64,000 nucleotides of DNA from Albula goreensis (lineage: Eukaryota; Chordata; Actinopteri; Albuliformes; Albulidae), in the NCBI GenBank assembly GCA_022829145.1, contig CM040755.1, positions 9,433,063-9,497,062 of the forward strand, in the 5' to 3' direction. Below the pieces are notes generated by a model that was given only the letters and a program-made list of their open reading frames with translations, did no database searches and was not told the DNA's origin. Shown in pieces: positions 14,501 to 27,901 of the stretch. Position 1 is the stretch's first letter. Every line of letters begins with the position of its first letter. Both the position numbers and the translations under genes were made by a program.

Positions 14501-16000
14501 AAGCTTTCATTTGCCCATATTGGTCATTTGTTACTTGTGGATGGGGCAGAGTGTTCATTTCATTGTGAGAATGGGCTCTTGAAGGTTCGCTGATTGTGTG
14601 TAAAACATAGGTCATTAATAGTGGGTTTCGGTGTTTATCTGTAAGGACCGATACGTAAAACAAAAATAATGGCTGGGATTTGATCAAACACACTTGGGTC
14701 TGCATTTGATGGTACAAATACCATAAAGAAAATCATATTGTATGGAATAATTGGCACTTTTACTTGAAATCATAAGGTTGAGTGAGCTCTTTGTCAGGGC
14801 AAAAGTCATTTTAAAGCAGATTGGAATGTTACTGTTGTATCCATGTTGCAGTTATATTCTTTTCATGTGATGTTGATGGCACATAGTTTTGAATTAAACA
14901 AGGCAGCGATTATGCAGGGGAAAATTTTGTAGTAAATTGCTTGGGGTGGATCATTTTTGCATTTGTAAAGTGTACAATTTTACAGTCAGTTATTCATTTA
15001 CTCATGCCCAAAGACCATATTAAAATATTTTAATTGAAGTGGAATTTCACATATAATATCTCCCTTTTACAACAAAAATAAATAGCCTTTAAGGTATTCA
15101 GTTTTTTTCTTGACAAGGAGTATTGTTTTCTGAACAAGTCGTACAACCCTTGGGAAAGCACAGTACTTTCCTATCAAGCAAGTGAGCATGTGATGCTGCT
15201 CAATATTTTGTTATTGCACCTATACTCAAGGTGTCTTGTATACAAAAAAACCTTCATCTCCTTCCCACTGATGACCAAAGTTACTTTGACAGTAGATTTT
15301 AGGTTTGAAATTTCAATATGTACCTTTGATCACATCCGGCAGGTTTCTGTGGTTCTGCAGAAGTTATCCTGCAATCTCTTGAAAGCTGTTAATGTCTTCC
15401 CTCTGATGCCGTGCTAGTCAATCTGACTTTGACTCCAACATCCTTTCATCTAACAGGACACTTGGGAGGTTGGTGACCCAAGCCCTGAGACTGAATGATT
15501 CCTCTCCCATATTACCCGTGGGAGCAGGAAGCAAACACAGAGACACGCTCCCGAAGGATATGACAGTGTCGCGGAACGTTGATGAACAGCCTTATGCCCT
15601 GTAACTGATCAATATTTCAGGAGTCAAAGCAGTTCATCATCCGCATGAGAATCCCTGACAATTATTTTCTGTAATAATCTATGGCCTTCTGTTAAAAAAA
15701 CTACTGCCTGTAAAATGCACAGCATGTCCTAGATAACAGATGCCCTTGTTTCTGGGGGTTGGTGCCATGATAGCACTTTGTTTGGGTGACATTGACATTG
15801 TATGTTTGGCCTTTTATTAGAGGAACTGACACCTTCAGAAAACAGCTCATATATCTGCCATGAGTCCTTCCCCCAATGATGATCTACTGACAGACTCATT
15901 CCTGGTGACACAGTGTCTATGACACTATCTTCTCGCATTCCTGGTGGTTTGGGCTTGCACCGTCCAGCCTAGGGGTAGGGTACAATCTTCCAGTGATGTA

Positions 16001-16235
16001 CTGTGGCAGTGTAATAAAATGGTTAGGGTTCTGGCCTTGTAACTCAGTGGCTGCCAGTTTGAGTCCCAGGTTCGGCACTGCCATTTGTATGCTGAAGCGC
16101 TTCATCTAAAATCGTTTCAGCATGGTTAAAGTCTGCTTTATAAATAGATAGCTTGTACAAATGTCTAAAGTTGCTTTGGGAAAGAGGGTCTGGAAAATGC
16201 CAAAAACATGGGTGTGTGATGTAATGCATCCTCAC
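16001..16235 (+). mobile_element. tRNA-derived SINE, fish type
   Basis: The 5' part has a tRNA-like promoter: tggttagggttctgg resembles an A box, and gtttgagtccc at about 16058-16068 resembles a B box. After a spacer, aagttgctttgggaaagagg and the following tctggaaaatgcc resemble the common fish SINE tail (gctttggataaaagcgtctg in the form I recall), ending near gatgtaatgcat. The order head then tail gives + orientation. It is diverged and no clear target duplication was found. Confidence 0.7.
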
Positions 16236-19200
16236 CCTTCCAAAAAAATGAATCCCACCTTACGCTGATCCTGGTGCCATGTCCTTCCTCGTTTAATTAT
16301 TGAGAGTTTCAGACTTGCATGCCTGCTGTCGATGTCCCAGAGCCCAGTTACCTAATGCATCACCACGCCTTTCCTCCCCCTACTGCCAGGAGCCCAGATA
16401 GGCCTATGGGTGTATTTAGAGCATCAGTTCCTCCTCTGTCTCTCTGTTTTCATAATTCACACTTTTTGTGAAGAGGTAGGAAACATTACTCAAATGTACA
16501 AACTGGATAGATGGTAGGCAGTCTATATAAAGTTGCTAGGCAACCAATTACTTCTCATCTGATTGATCTATGTCACAGATTAGTCTGGCAAAAATTACCT
16601 GCTTTCAACTCTGTCATTTTGCTTCTGCCATTCACTCTGCCTCACTTCACACTCATTCAGCTCTTCTGTTGTTTTTCTTTGGTGTCCTTTTTTTTTTTTT
16701 TACAGGGGTAGTCTGAGTGGGGTTGATGGTAGTGCTTGGATTTACAGATTAATGGGTGACCTTGTCGGGTGACAGGAACATGGCCTGGGCTAGAATATGC
16801 TCTGCCTCACTTGTGTCAGCAGTGCTGCCTCCAATCTCAAACAGGGAATAGAGCAGCACAAAAAGGACAGCTGCTCTCCATCTGCCTGCGACTGCTGTTT
16901 TAGCCGCACCCCAGCCACGGCCTTATCTCTTCATTTTCAAGTTCCGCTGACATTTAAATCCAAAGCGAATCTCAGTTTGACTAATTACTTCCTTTTCTAA
17001 TCAAAGTTCTGCATTATCTCGTTGATTTACTTGGGCTGATGTAGATCTAGAAGGGTGGCATACATTCAGATCATATGAAAGTATGGCTTGCCTGTCAGAG
17101 TATAGGTGCTTTGAATTTGAGCAGCACAAGATAGTACCTTAATGTGTTTTCTACCACACTGTTGCACTTCCAATGCATTCTGGATAACATGGTATGTGAT
17201 ATAGTAATTGATAGTATTGTTTTTAACACCTTTTTAATATTTCCCTTGTGTTTTAATGATAACCTGTCAAAGGTGACCTTTTCGAGGCAGGAAGTGAACT
17301 GGCGGTCATTCATGTATAATGAGTTTTCTGAATTGACTTAATTTCCCTGGGGAGAGGCTTGCAGTGGTCACCCAGAGTGGTGACCGGGGCTCTGGTTGGA
17401 GCAAATTCTGCACTTGCACTTCGTTATTAGCATAAAAATATTTTAGATATGCCATTAAAAGACCGGTTTTAGAATGCTTTGGTTATTTTACTTAACTGAA
17501 GGCATGAGGTTTTTCGTGGTCCTTAAAGGAGCAGGTTAAATGAAGCTGACTTTAACACATGGAGCTCAGGGGCTTTGTATTGATATCATTACAGGATTTT
17601 TCTCGGTAGTTTTTCAGTAGTTGCCTCTAGTGTCCCCTATTGAGGAAAACAGTCTCAAGATGTAATTTTGACTGAACCCTTTCATTTAAAGGTAAAACCT
17701 GCCTTTGATGTGTGTCAGGTACTACTGTGTTGCAGGACGTGTACAAAAATATGGTTGGTTTATTCAAGTATGTCATTCCTTAGATTAATTTCAGAATCGA
17801 CTGACATGAAATCTGAGATTCATTTGAGGTTTTTGTGTAGCATCAGACTACATGTGACCAGAATTGATCCAGTCCCATTCCCCCAAAGAGTGAGCCTCTG
17901 CTTTATTGACCCCTACTTTTCCTCTGCTGATCAGGCTCTGATCGATTGACTGTGAAAGTACATTGTTCAAATTCGAAAGTGTGTCCTTCCGAGGTCGCCT
18001 CTCTTAAGACTCTCTTAAGTCATCATGGCAGCAAACAAGCTCTTTGTAACCAGTCCCCTGCTTTCAGTGCTGCTGTTATTTAGTGAATTAAATCATGAAA
18101 CAGGACAAAAAAAACTGTGGATAGAAGCACAGCAGCTGCTGGTAGTACCCACATACAGAGCTGTGTTAAGCGTGTGTTCACTTGAGCGGGGATGAGTGGC
18201 TGGAGAGGTGAGAGTTAGCACGGCCTGCTTCACCTGCAAGAAGTCAGGGCCACTCTCCACCCTCTCCCGCAGCTCGCGTCGCAAGGGTCAGAAAATGGCT
18301 GGCTGTTGGTGTGCTAATGACTGTAATCCAGGTGTGCATTTCAGCACCAAGCCCCCTTTCCTGTAATGAGCAGGTGTAATTCTGTCAGCGCTCCTGCCCG
18401 TGTGCTGCTGCTGACGGCCCGGACGTGGCCATGGTACCAATTTAGCCGAATGGCTGAATGCTTTACCCAGTTTAAAAGCAGCAGTGAAACGGTCCCAGCG
18501 GAGTTGTGTCCGCTCCCAGGCTGTGGATGCACCAAGCCTCTCATCATCCATCAACTTCAGTATTCTGTGCTGAGGGCGGATGTTTGCTGCTGCTTTAGTG
18601 GGGCAGCACGGCACCTCCGGGTTTGCAGCTTGTAGAAACTGCAGCAACTAGCATCGCCACATCTGTTCAAAGTTCTCTTAATGTTCTTACATTTTCATGT
18701 CATGAGTGGACAGCTGTTTTAGGACCAGCGCCCGATGCTCCTGAATCACATTACCTTCCACCGTAAACAAATGAGGGAGCAGGGAGCTACTGATTGGACT
18801 GTCTGGTTGAGTCACTTGCTCCATATCAAATCCGCACCATGGCTGAGCTGACTTTGGCCACTAGCTGCATTTAAATGGCACGGTTGGTCATGCCTTCACC
18901 AAAGGCCTGGATGCGCACCAGAAATGCCTCTGGGAAATGAGGCACCTGCAGACCTGCCTGCGTTCACTCAGTTTGGGCAGTCCTCTAATCCTGTATTTTC
19001 GATGGCTCACCTGAGAGCGAAGGAGCAGTTGGCTGGCTTCAGCTTCTTTTGAGAATGCACAGGGGATGTTCCAAGCCATGGGAAGCACTCGGATGTTTCA
19101 AACTGAGAAATAAAAATGAAAAAAACAGAACTGGACTGCAAACTATCTGATTACTACAAACCACAAGTGATGTGATTTGTTCCTACATCTGAATGTTGCT

Positions 19201-20118
19201 TACAGCGGGCCGAAGCGTGGGCTGGCATATGCTCTCTGTGGTTATGACCAGCATTCATTTTCTTGCTTCTTAACTGACAGTTTCTTGCTAGCGGAAAGAT
19301 TTTAAATGAGAGAGAGAGAGAAAAAAAACTCATTTAACCTCTTCTAGATAGGAGACTTCTCTTTCCAAGAATATGTTATCCAGGGATTCTCCTGTGTAAC
19401 CATTTTCACATCATTACAGCAACATGAAGTGCACTTACACGTGGCAATCACAACCAGTCTCTTCAGCTTCCTTTGTACCCACTGTCGATCAGAATGCCAT
19501 ACATGCCTAATGAGCCCACTGCATATAAGTTCATACAGACAGCCTGTTTAAAACTGTGCTATTATTTCCCAGCGGTTCATGCCACAGAGATACATCTAGT
19601 TAAGTAGGTTCTAATCTCGTTAACAGAAAGTTTGTTTTTTATTGCAATTTATTTCCTAGTTGGGTCATCGACAAGAGTTTCTTATTTCATCCATCTCATC
19701 AGTCTGCACTGCAGGGGACAGCATGTCTATACTATAATAAATGAGAAAAGTGAAGCAATATAGCATGTACAAATCTGTGTGAGCCCCTGTGAGTCATGTT
19801 CACTTTTTATTCTCCTTTTTTGACCTGCTCTGAAAGTGAAATGCAAATCAGCCTCAACAGAAAGGAGTTAAATTACAACAAAAGAAAGATAATAACATAA
19901 TAATAATAGCCTAATAACATGTCATTCGTCCACAGAATGTGCCAGTTTAATTATTGACAACCAGTAAGATTTGTAACTACAGGTCTATCCCAGCAATGAT
20001 TCAAGAAACAGGACTGGTGACTCTAGACTATGGAAAAAAAGAGATGAATAAATAAAATATCTGACATGTAGGGGACATGTTTATATCATTTAATGAAAGG
20101 TAAGGCATATCTGAAACA

Positions 20119-20226
<108 letters not shown>

Positions 20227-22130
20227 CGTGTCCACTGTTTGCTCAGATGACTGTGTCACAGGCGAAAGTTGGAGACAGCCATCCATCAGCGTTCCATCGG
20301 CTCTTTGATCTTTTATTCAGCGACGAGGATTTGAATAAAACCATTAACATTTTGTCCATGTTTTCCTGTTTGGCAAGAGAACACAAGATAAAGGGGACAT
20401 TGAGTTCTAGCAGAACAGGATAAGCCCTAAATGAAGGAGAGAAAGAATGCAAATTCATAATTACACAAGTTACATGTATGTTGCCCAACACATTGTGTGG
20501 GGGGTTGCCATGTCAGAGAGGACTTGATGAAGATTAATAATCAGGATTCATACATATGAAATTATGGGGATGCAAGTCCTTAAAATAATCCTCATGCAAG
20601 CAAATGAAAGCAGAGTGAGGACATGACTTACTGAATAACACTTTCTTCAGTCCATAGAGTTCCTCCAAGAAAGAAACAACAATAATATTTCTCATAATTT
20701 GGCTGCCGGTTGATTAACTGTAATACTGCCACAAGAGCAAGGCAAAATCTGCGCTCTTGTGCCAATCAATCAGAGTTAACCCAGCTTCAGGCATGAATCT
20801 GGTGGTGAAGCTTTCCCAGGCTTGGGCTGCCTCCAGGTTTGCAAATGTAGTGGTAATTTTAATCAAATGCATTCTTTTTTTATACAACAGAGCTGCTCTT
20901 GCATTTTTATTTAGAATCATTTGTATGCAATAATTATGATTTGAATATCCGCATGCCTCTATTGTCAGGAATTAAAGGATTTAAACAAAGACTGTCTTAT
21001 TAGCTGCTGTGCCAGCAATGAGTGGCACTTAACAGATTAGATCATATCTCATAACGAATATAATTACTAGCTAAGTAGCCGTCTAAAGCTCCGCCATTTT
21101 TTGCTTATTTAGAATTATACATGCTTGCTGCTGTTCACCTCAGATGTAGATCATTGTATGCGAGAGAAATAGACTTGTTTCTGCCTGTTTTCATAGGTGC
21201 AAATTCCCCTCCGTTACCATGTCAACAACGAGGCGGTATGGAATTGATGTATTTCTCAGTATCGTCTGAAGTGACATGTGTAACGCATGTTCCCGAACTG
21301 GAGTCAATCCATGACCAGTTCCCAAAGTTCTGGAGTGTCAATAAAGTTATATTCAATCATATGCAGTTTTTTTTTTTTATTTGATTTTTCAAAATGGCCA
21401 CAGGCCTCTGAGTCATGGGCGAACAAATGAATCCCCTCAGGAAATGTGGAGAGCCGTATAACAGAGCCAGCCCTGAGACGGCCCCGCGATGAAAAAGAGC
21501 CCTAAGAGCAAAGCTGCATGCTCTCTTTGCACCAGAGGGGTCATATTTCTCAGCAAGCTGATCTGTCAGCCTTACTTCCCACACCAGAAACTACTGCAGT
21601 TCAGTGTGGGGGAGGGGTGTTTTTTGTTTTATCTCCACCCAGCTTGCATAATGAGAGAGACGCTCATCTATTATCTCCGGCAAAGCCCAGCACTCCCTCA
21701 GGAAACGGATGCTATTTATTTCCTGCGCTTGGTCCTGCTGGAGTGACGCCGGTGTTGCGTTGAGTCTTGTCTCCACGGCACATCGGCAGCAACGGCACGC
21801 GTGCAGGAGTGTGGCCCTTCACATCTCCTGCAAAAGAACAGAAAATCCTGCCACTATGCATCTGATCTCAGCACAGTTTTAAAACAAAAAGATTCATTTT
21901 CACTACAGTTCTGAAATCTCTACAGCCCTGTGCCCAGTAGAGGAGCTATCTGGTAACGCCCTGACAGGACTCCACCCATAGGCTTCCCAGTGGGATTATG
22001 TAATGGTCATTAAAGTAAGAACCCAGGGGACATCTATGGGTTCCTTTTCAGATTGATCTTGAGGAGTGGCCAGCCATTTTCTGAAGTGGTAGCATCTACA
22101 CCCAGATTGGAAGTGCTAACATTCACACCC

Positions 22131-22275
22131 AGAGCCACGTGCCATAGTGGCCCAACATTGCCCTGTACACTTTTGGTAGGAAAGGGCAGCACAGGGAAAT
22201 GTTTGAACACCTTTCCACAACACTGCGGCACGTGGCTCTAAGTTTGCTGATCTTTCCTTCCAAAAGTGTACGGGG
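22131..22275. repeat. two interleaved inverted repeats
   Basis: agagccacgtgcc (22131-22143) pairs with ggcacgtggctct (22227-22239). Separately, ccctgtacacttttggtagg (starting 22161, with aaag following) pairs with the arm ending at 22275, whose core is ctttccttccaaaagtgtac. The arms occur in the order A, B, A', B'. The B arms differ at two of 24 positions. Confidence 0.85.
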
Positions 22276-23289
22276 CTAATTTAGGAAGCATTTTTTCTGT
22301 GTACAAATACAAATGAAAAAGAAGTAGAGGCAGCTAGAAGCAGTATTCTGGAGCAAACGTGGAACCATTACATGTGTTTTGGAAGAGGAAGGCATGCAAA
22401 GAGTTTGTACTTTTCTTAATTTCTGTCCATCCCTTGCCTGGGCAGTTACCCTTGTCTGACACAATATGCAGAGCCAAGAGGTATTGTAGTGCATTGTAGT
22501 GTTCTCTTTGGTTTTCCTCAGCCCACAGTGCAGAGGATTTTACAGTTTATACATATGTGCTTTGGAGTTACAGTATGCCCACCTCAAGAGACAGCATACT
22601 GACTTCTCCGGTTACCACTACACAACTTCAATCAAAGCACAAACAATGCAGGTTTAGAAAGGCAATTCTGGTCTGTTTATTTTGGGGCCTGGAGGGATGC
22701 CAGTCTCCTCTATAAAGCTTTGATAGGTGTAAAAATAAGGCGACACATGTAAGGCCTTTTTCAAACTCATCAACAATGGCCTCTACTCAAAGAGGTAATC
22801 ACATAGGATGGTGTTTATTTTGAGAGGTGTAATAACCCTTTGACACAGACTTATATATGGCCAAATGACACAATTGTGTTGCTACATTGCATTTCTGCAA
22901 CCAGAGATCTCCCCATCTGCAATAGGTTCTTGTGCCTAGTCTTAAATGAGAAATTTCAGACCTTTTCGATCTTTGTATTATGTTTCAACCAAGGAAAATG
23001 ACTTTAGATATGTTCTGCCATCGGTAGTAAAAGGTACATCCTCCTAAGTTTATCCAATATGTCAGGGCACAATACATCAGTGTGAGAATGTCACAGCATT
23101 AAGGCAACAATATAGATCCAGGCTGTGAGCTCATTCCACTGCTGATGTCCTGTTAGCCAGCTCAATTGGCTTGATTTTTTTCCATTAGTCTTTGTTCAGC
23201 TTTTGTTGAGATTTTTTGATGTTTTATGAATGGTTGTTGAAATGTTTTTTTTTTTATTTTACATTTTTACATTGTGTCTGTCCCTGCAG

Positions 23290-23517
23290 CTGAATTTGGC
23301 CGGACAGCTGAATATGCCCCGGAGCCCAACGTCCAGCGAGGATGAGATGGCCCAGAGTTTTTCCGACTACTCCATGGAATCCGAGTCCGACAGTTCCAAA
23401 GAGGAAACCATCTACGAGACCATAAAAGCTACCGCCGAGCGGCCGCGCAGCAGAATGGAGGACATCCAGAGCAACACGCTGGTCATCCGCGTGGTCATCC
23501 CTGACCTTCAGCAGACT
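23290..23517 (+). CDS. shank2: shank2 coding exon 1: short 5' UTR, acidic leader, start of SPN domain
   Basis: The acceptor is ...tgtccctgcag before 23290 and the donor is act|gtgagt after 23517. The start is set at ATG 23314, where the protein begins MPRSPTSSEDEMAQ as in mammalian SHANK2. Position -3 is A, an acceptable Kozak context. The exon encodes residues 1-68. Residues 8-32 are rich in Ser, Glu and Asp and look disordered. Residues 54-68 (NTLVIRVVIPDLQQT) form the first strand of the SPN domain. Arg59 in LVIRVVI aligns with the arginine that in SHANK3 contacts GTP-bound Rap/Ras (family knowledge, R12 in SHANK3). Because an acceptor precedes the ATG, at least one further 5' exon lies upstream. 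The eight codons before the ATG are open, so a longer N-terminus is not excluded. The exon ends in phase 0. Confidence 0.95.
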
Positions 23518-24085
23518 GTGAGTGCTGACCACAGTGACCGCACCTGCTCATGCTCGCTCACTTGCATGCACGCATGCACGCATGCACTCACTCATGTCCC
23601 CCACATTTGCTTCAGTCTGCCAATATGGAGATTTAATGAGCTCATACTAATACTGTATGTCTGTGTACACATGCTTGAGGTGGAGGCTATGGATGCTATG
23701 TTGTAGTGTTGTAGTTCTCATTGTAAGTCTCATTGTTTTCTGACTCCAAAGTGTGTCAATGTAGATATCTGATACAAAGTGTCAAAGCATTACCAGGGCT
23801 CATTAGATCAGCTACTTCATTTGTTTCCTCACAATTAATGGACTGGATTAGCCCTAGCTAATACTTTGCTGTTTTGTTTGTATTAGTTCTTATTTTGTTA
23901 GCCTTTTTAGGATTTTAATAAGAGTAGGTGACCTTGTGTTGTTCTCATGTGTTATTTTATTTTGCGGCTGTGTTGATGATTGGTGTGAGATTCACCTTGT
24001 GGTGTGAAGCTGACAGGAGACACTTTCTTTTTTCAAATGAGTTTCCAGTTGACATTATATTCTGAAAGGTTCTGTGAATAGTGTT

Positions 24086-24120
<35 letters not shown>

Positions 24121-27100
24121 CTTTGCCTGTGTATGTGAGTTCTCAGGAGATTGCTGTGTTAAAATTGGCAATAAATATGACCCACCAAGGGAAGGAGACA
24201 TTTCCTCTTTGCTTTGCATCTCCATCTGTCTTTCAGAATAGGTCGTTTGTGGTAAAAACACAGGTGAAACATGGTAGTATCTGAAACATGAGATCTGCTG
24301 TAGCCTTACTGCTTACCCTTCACTAGACTTTCCATTTTACAAATCAACTAAATAAGAATTCTTTGTTGTGGTTTAAAGGGGTGCCAGGTTTATATTGGCC
24401 CCTTTATAAATGTAATAAAACACAAGCATTACCATGTGGTAGCAGCTGAGGGCTGGCTCCTGATCAAACAGACTGCACAGGTAGGTGTTCTACCTACACA
24501 TATGGATTTGCTAGATAGATACTGAGGGAAAGAAGAAATATGTAAATTACAATTATGCACTTGATCATAGAATCGTTGAACTGTGCATAATTTGCATGGA
24601 ATGTACTCAACTGAAGACATCATAAACCAAAAGAAAAAGAAAAAAAAACCCTGCAGTCCATGTCCGTCCATCTCATTTGGTAACTAGGGCAGCCAATCCG
24701 GTAAGGGAGCTGATCCCACATGCGCAGGAGCAGCAGGGCTGGGGATTGTCCTACCCCTGGACAAAGTCATAGCAGTGTGGGTTAATGGTGAACAGAAACA
24801 TCAGATCATTAGCTGGGTACTACAGCACAGAGAGAGGCGGACTCTGCCTTTTCCAAGCGCACTGACCCGAGGTGCTCCTGTTCTCCCAGTCCCTTTTCTG
24901 GGTCACGTTAAGGTCGCGGGGAGCTGTGCAGGTGGCTAACCCGAGGGCGCAGGCATCTCCATTCTCCAGCTGTGAGAGCTGTTTAAACACGGCTCTCCAG
25001 CCATCGTGCCCTTCTGACATCCACGCCACCCATCTTTCCCTTTTCCCATCCCTCCATCAGAGTACAGGGCGAGGTGCCCGCGCTCCCTCGTTTACTGTGG
25101 GGGGATTGGGGGTGAGGTCACTGAGCATGAGTGATGGATGGCCGCCCCCAGCAGGCACCCGCCCTGTGTCACAGCTCCCTAACACCCTGCAGGCACTGCC
25201 TTCGTACAGCAGTCTTCCCCCCAGGCCAGGACCTCTCCAGCATGGCGCAAGCTGTCACTGTCCCACCCCACTCTGTAGAGTTCTGACTAACTCAGCTTTG
25301 CTCTGGTGGACAGCCTCAGTGTCTGCAGGTATTTTACTCCAGAAGCTCCTTCTTATCGCACTAAATTATTTACTTTCTTGGTCCAAGAGGTGAGCTAGTT
25401 AGAGAAATCAGGTGGTGTAGCTTGAGCAAATACCTGCAGATACTGTGGCCCTCCAGGAATATTTTGACTAACCCTGCATATACTGTATACTGTATGTGTC
25501 CTATCAAAGAATTGTCCATGGGACCAAAGAAACTGATCTACCTAGTTAGCCATTCCTGGGATAAACTACAGTACACATATGACTAAAGGACACACCGTAA
25601 TCAGTTACCCAGTCTCTAACAGAATGGAAATAAAATGATAATTTGTTAAAAGGAACTGTGCAAATAAAATGTCACATTTCTTGGTGTTCTACTGGCTTTT
25701 CCTCAAAATCCTCATCAGTTGCCTGTGGTGTTCTCTTAAGAGGTGGACAAGAATACCACATTGAGAGCACAGATGAGTGGGATGCTGAATGTGACTGAAC
25801 CTCAAATGAACCAGAGACATTATTTAATGCACATGCTACGTTTTTCACTCTTACAAATGTGAGCAAGATAATTTAATTTGAAAATATATTCTTTCAAATT
25901 AAATGAGGTAACGGAGTCACTTTGATGTGAACCTAGAGAAAAAAAGACCTTGGAGAATGTGAAAAACTTCTCACTTTGAGCATGCATGGCTAAGCTTTCA
26001 TTCTGGCCCTCACATGACCACATCCTGCACATTTAGACTACCCTGTAGGAAATGGAATTCAATTCAATAATTAAAAACTTTCCTATAGCATATACAGGGT
26101 GTAGACCCCTCAGGAGTTTTATAAATAATTTACATTGCCATATATGGAATTTATTGTTGAGAAAAAAAATATGGAACACTTCATAGTCACCGAATCAGTC
26201 AGATTAATAGTTTTACATTTGGGTAAATGATTTATGATTTATATAATTGTTTTGAAGCATCAGGCTAATACGTGTGAAAACAAATAGTTTAATTGGATTG
26301 GTTGAGTTTTGATTGAGGCAGCTAAAGGCAGGCAGCAGGATGCACAGCTGGGAACGCTGGATGTGTATTCCGTGAGAGCAGTCTGCCAGGCATGAGCCTT
26401 TTCAGAAGAAAGTAGAGAAACGGTGGAGAAGCTGGAGCAGATGTTGAGAGCACTCAGGGTGCTGTGAATGAATGAATGAATGTACCACATTCCACTGCGG
26501 GCTGCACGACTGTATCTCTAAAGGGAATGTATACACGTCCAAGGGAAATCTGTTATTACTTAAGTATCTACATAAACATAAACAAGGAATGATTCTTCCT
26601 TTTCAAGTCACCAATGGAGGGCTGGTAAATGAGTGAAGTGTGCACAGTCTGTGCAATTAGGCTAATTGCACCACCCAGCAAATGTAAATGTATATCAGAA
26701 ACATTGTGAATCATGCTGGAGTTGTGAATTACAAATAACTGGAACACTGCGCTGTACATCTGCTGCGTAGCGCTGCACTTTTACGTTGAGGTTAGGGAGC
26801 GCATAATGTTGGGAAATGATCCCAGAATGCATCCTATTTTTGAGGCTCAGGCAGATCTCCACAAATATGGTGCATTCTGGGATTGCTTGCCATTACGCTC
26901 CTCTCTCTAAAGTCCCCATAAAAAGTGCCGAGCATTGTGTGAACAGAATTGGTTTGACAATTAGCATAATTCCTCCATAATAGGTGCTGGTAATGTTTCT
27001 TTTGTGTGTCTCCCATAAATAATCTGCCTTCCCGCAGAGAGGCCTTTGGCTCCTGCAGAGAGCCTGTGATGCAAATGTTTTTTTTTTTGTGCAAAATAAC

Positions 27101-27295
27101 AATTGGGAACTAATAAAAATAATAGCTTTGTATTTCTGAAATAAATGAATGAGCACCATTTATTTAATGAACAGATCCTTGTCACACACTGCTGGTCCAC
27201 AGAGGCAAGTGTGTTAGCTATTGCACAAGCACTTCATCTGGTTGCCTCTCCTTGCCAAGAACTGAGACCGCTAACCTCTCTCCTGTTTCAAACAG
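23518..27295 (+). other. shank2: shank2 intron 1 (3.8 kb)
   Basis: It starts gtgagt and ends cag. It contains an alternating gcatgcac run at about 23560-23590, a GT microsatellite (24091-24119) and a GC-rich stretch from about 24680 to 25350 with a 173-codon open frame of no recognisable family. The rest is AT-rich with nothing identified. Confidence 0.9.
24091..24119 (+). repeat. GT microsatellite
   Basis: About 14 uninterrupted GT units, inside shank2 intron 1. Confidence 0.95.
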
Positions 27296-27499
27296 AAATG
27301 CATGAGGTTCAACCCTGATGCCACCGTGTGGGTTGCCAAGCAACGGATCCTGTGCACGCTGAGCCAGAGTCTGAAGGATGTCCTGAACTACGGCCTCTTT
27401 CAGCCCGCCGGCAACGGGCGGGACGGCAAGTTCCTGGACGAAGAGCGCCTCCTCAAAGAATACCCTCAGCCCATCAGCAAAGGGGTGCCATCACTAGAG
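27296..27499 (+). CDS. shank2: shank2 coding exon 2: core of SPN domain
   Basis: The acceptor is tgtttcaaacag before 27296. The donor is gag|gtacaa after 27499, a weak match to consensus. The exon is 204 bp, phase 0 to phase 0, and encodes residues 69-136. It opens with KCMRFNPDATVWVAKQRIL and contains NYGLFQP and the GKFLDEERLL block that is nearly invariant in SHANK proteins. This is the body of the ubiquitin-like SPN domain, which packs against the ankyrin repeats and binds active Ras/Rap GTPases in SHANK3. No frameshift or stop is present. Codons are GC-rich compared with the AT-rich flanking introns. The fit to the family is unambiguous. Confidence 0.97.
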
Positions 27500-27829
27500 G
27501 TACAACTCCACAGCTTCTCAGTTTCATATAAATGCTATCTGTCCACTATTCTTGATGAGTATTTTTAGGAGTCTCTGCTGTTCTTTGCACACTGATGACC
27601 TACATTGGCAATTTGCATTCCAACTAAGAACAATAGGTTGTATTTTAGAAAAGTATTCATGCATATTCAGTCACCTGCTGGAGGATCTTTTATACTTTTG
27701 GAATAAGAGAATATGTCCTTGCTTTGACCCTTTATGTAGTGTGTGTGGTGTGCATGATGAAATAAAACTAAGATGAAATTACTTCACAATAACTTGACTG
27801 ACACAAATTATTTCGTCTTTGTTTTGCAG
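27500..27829 (+). other. shank2: shank2 intron 2 (330 bp)
   Basis: A short GT/AG intron between the two SPN-domain exons. No other feature was seen. Confidence 0.93.
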
Positions 27830-27901
27830 TTTCGCTACAAGAGCAGAGTTTACAAACAGCCAAATGTTGACGAGAAACAGATTGCCAAACTTCACACAAA
27901 G
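27830..27901 (+). CDS. shank2: shank2 coding exon 3: SPN-ankyrin linker
   Basis: This 72-bp exon has acceptor ctttgttttgcag and donor aag|gtgagt, both strong. It encodes 24 residues (137-160), beginning FRYKSRVYKQ and ending AKLHTK. It finishes the last strand of the SPN domain and makes the linker into the ankyrin repeats. FRYK.RVY and the closing KLHTK are shared with SHANK1 and SHANK3, while the central PNVDEKQI is more variable across the family. It is phase 0 at both ends, so skipping it would keep frame. It was found by frame and splice-site continuity with its neighbours. Confidence 0.95.

Noticed and set aside
16001-16110. Functional tRNA gene at the SINE head
   Set aside because: A- and B-box-like motifs are present but no cloverleaf arms form, and a fish SINE tail follows.
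23230-23706. 158-codon open frame as a single-exon gene
   Set aside because: It is shank2 exon 1 read through into flanking introns. The borders at 23290 and 23517 are proper splice sites.
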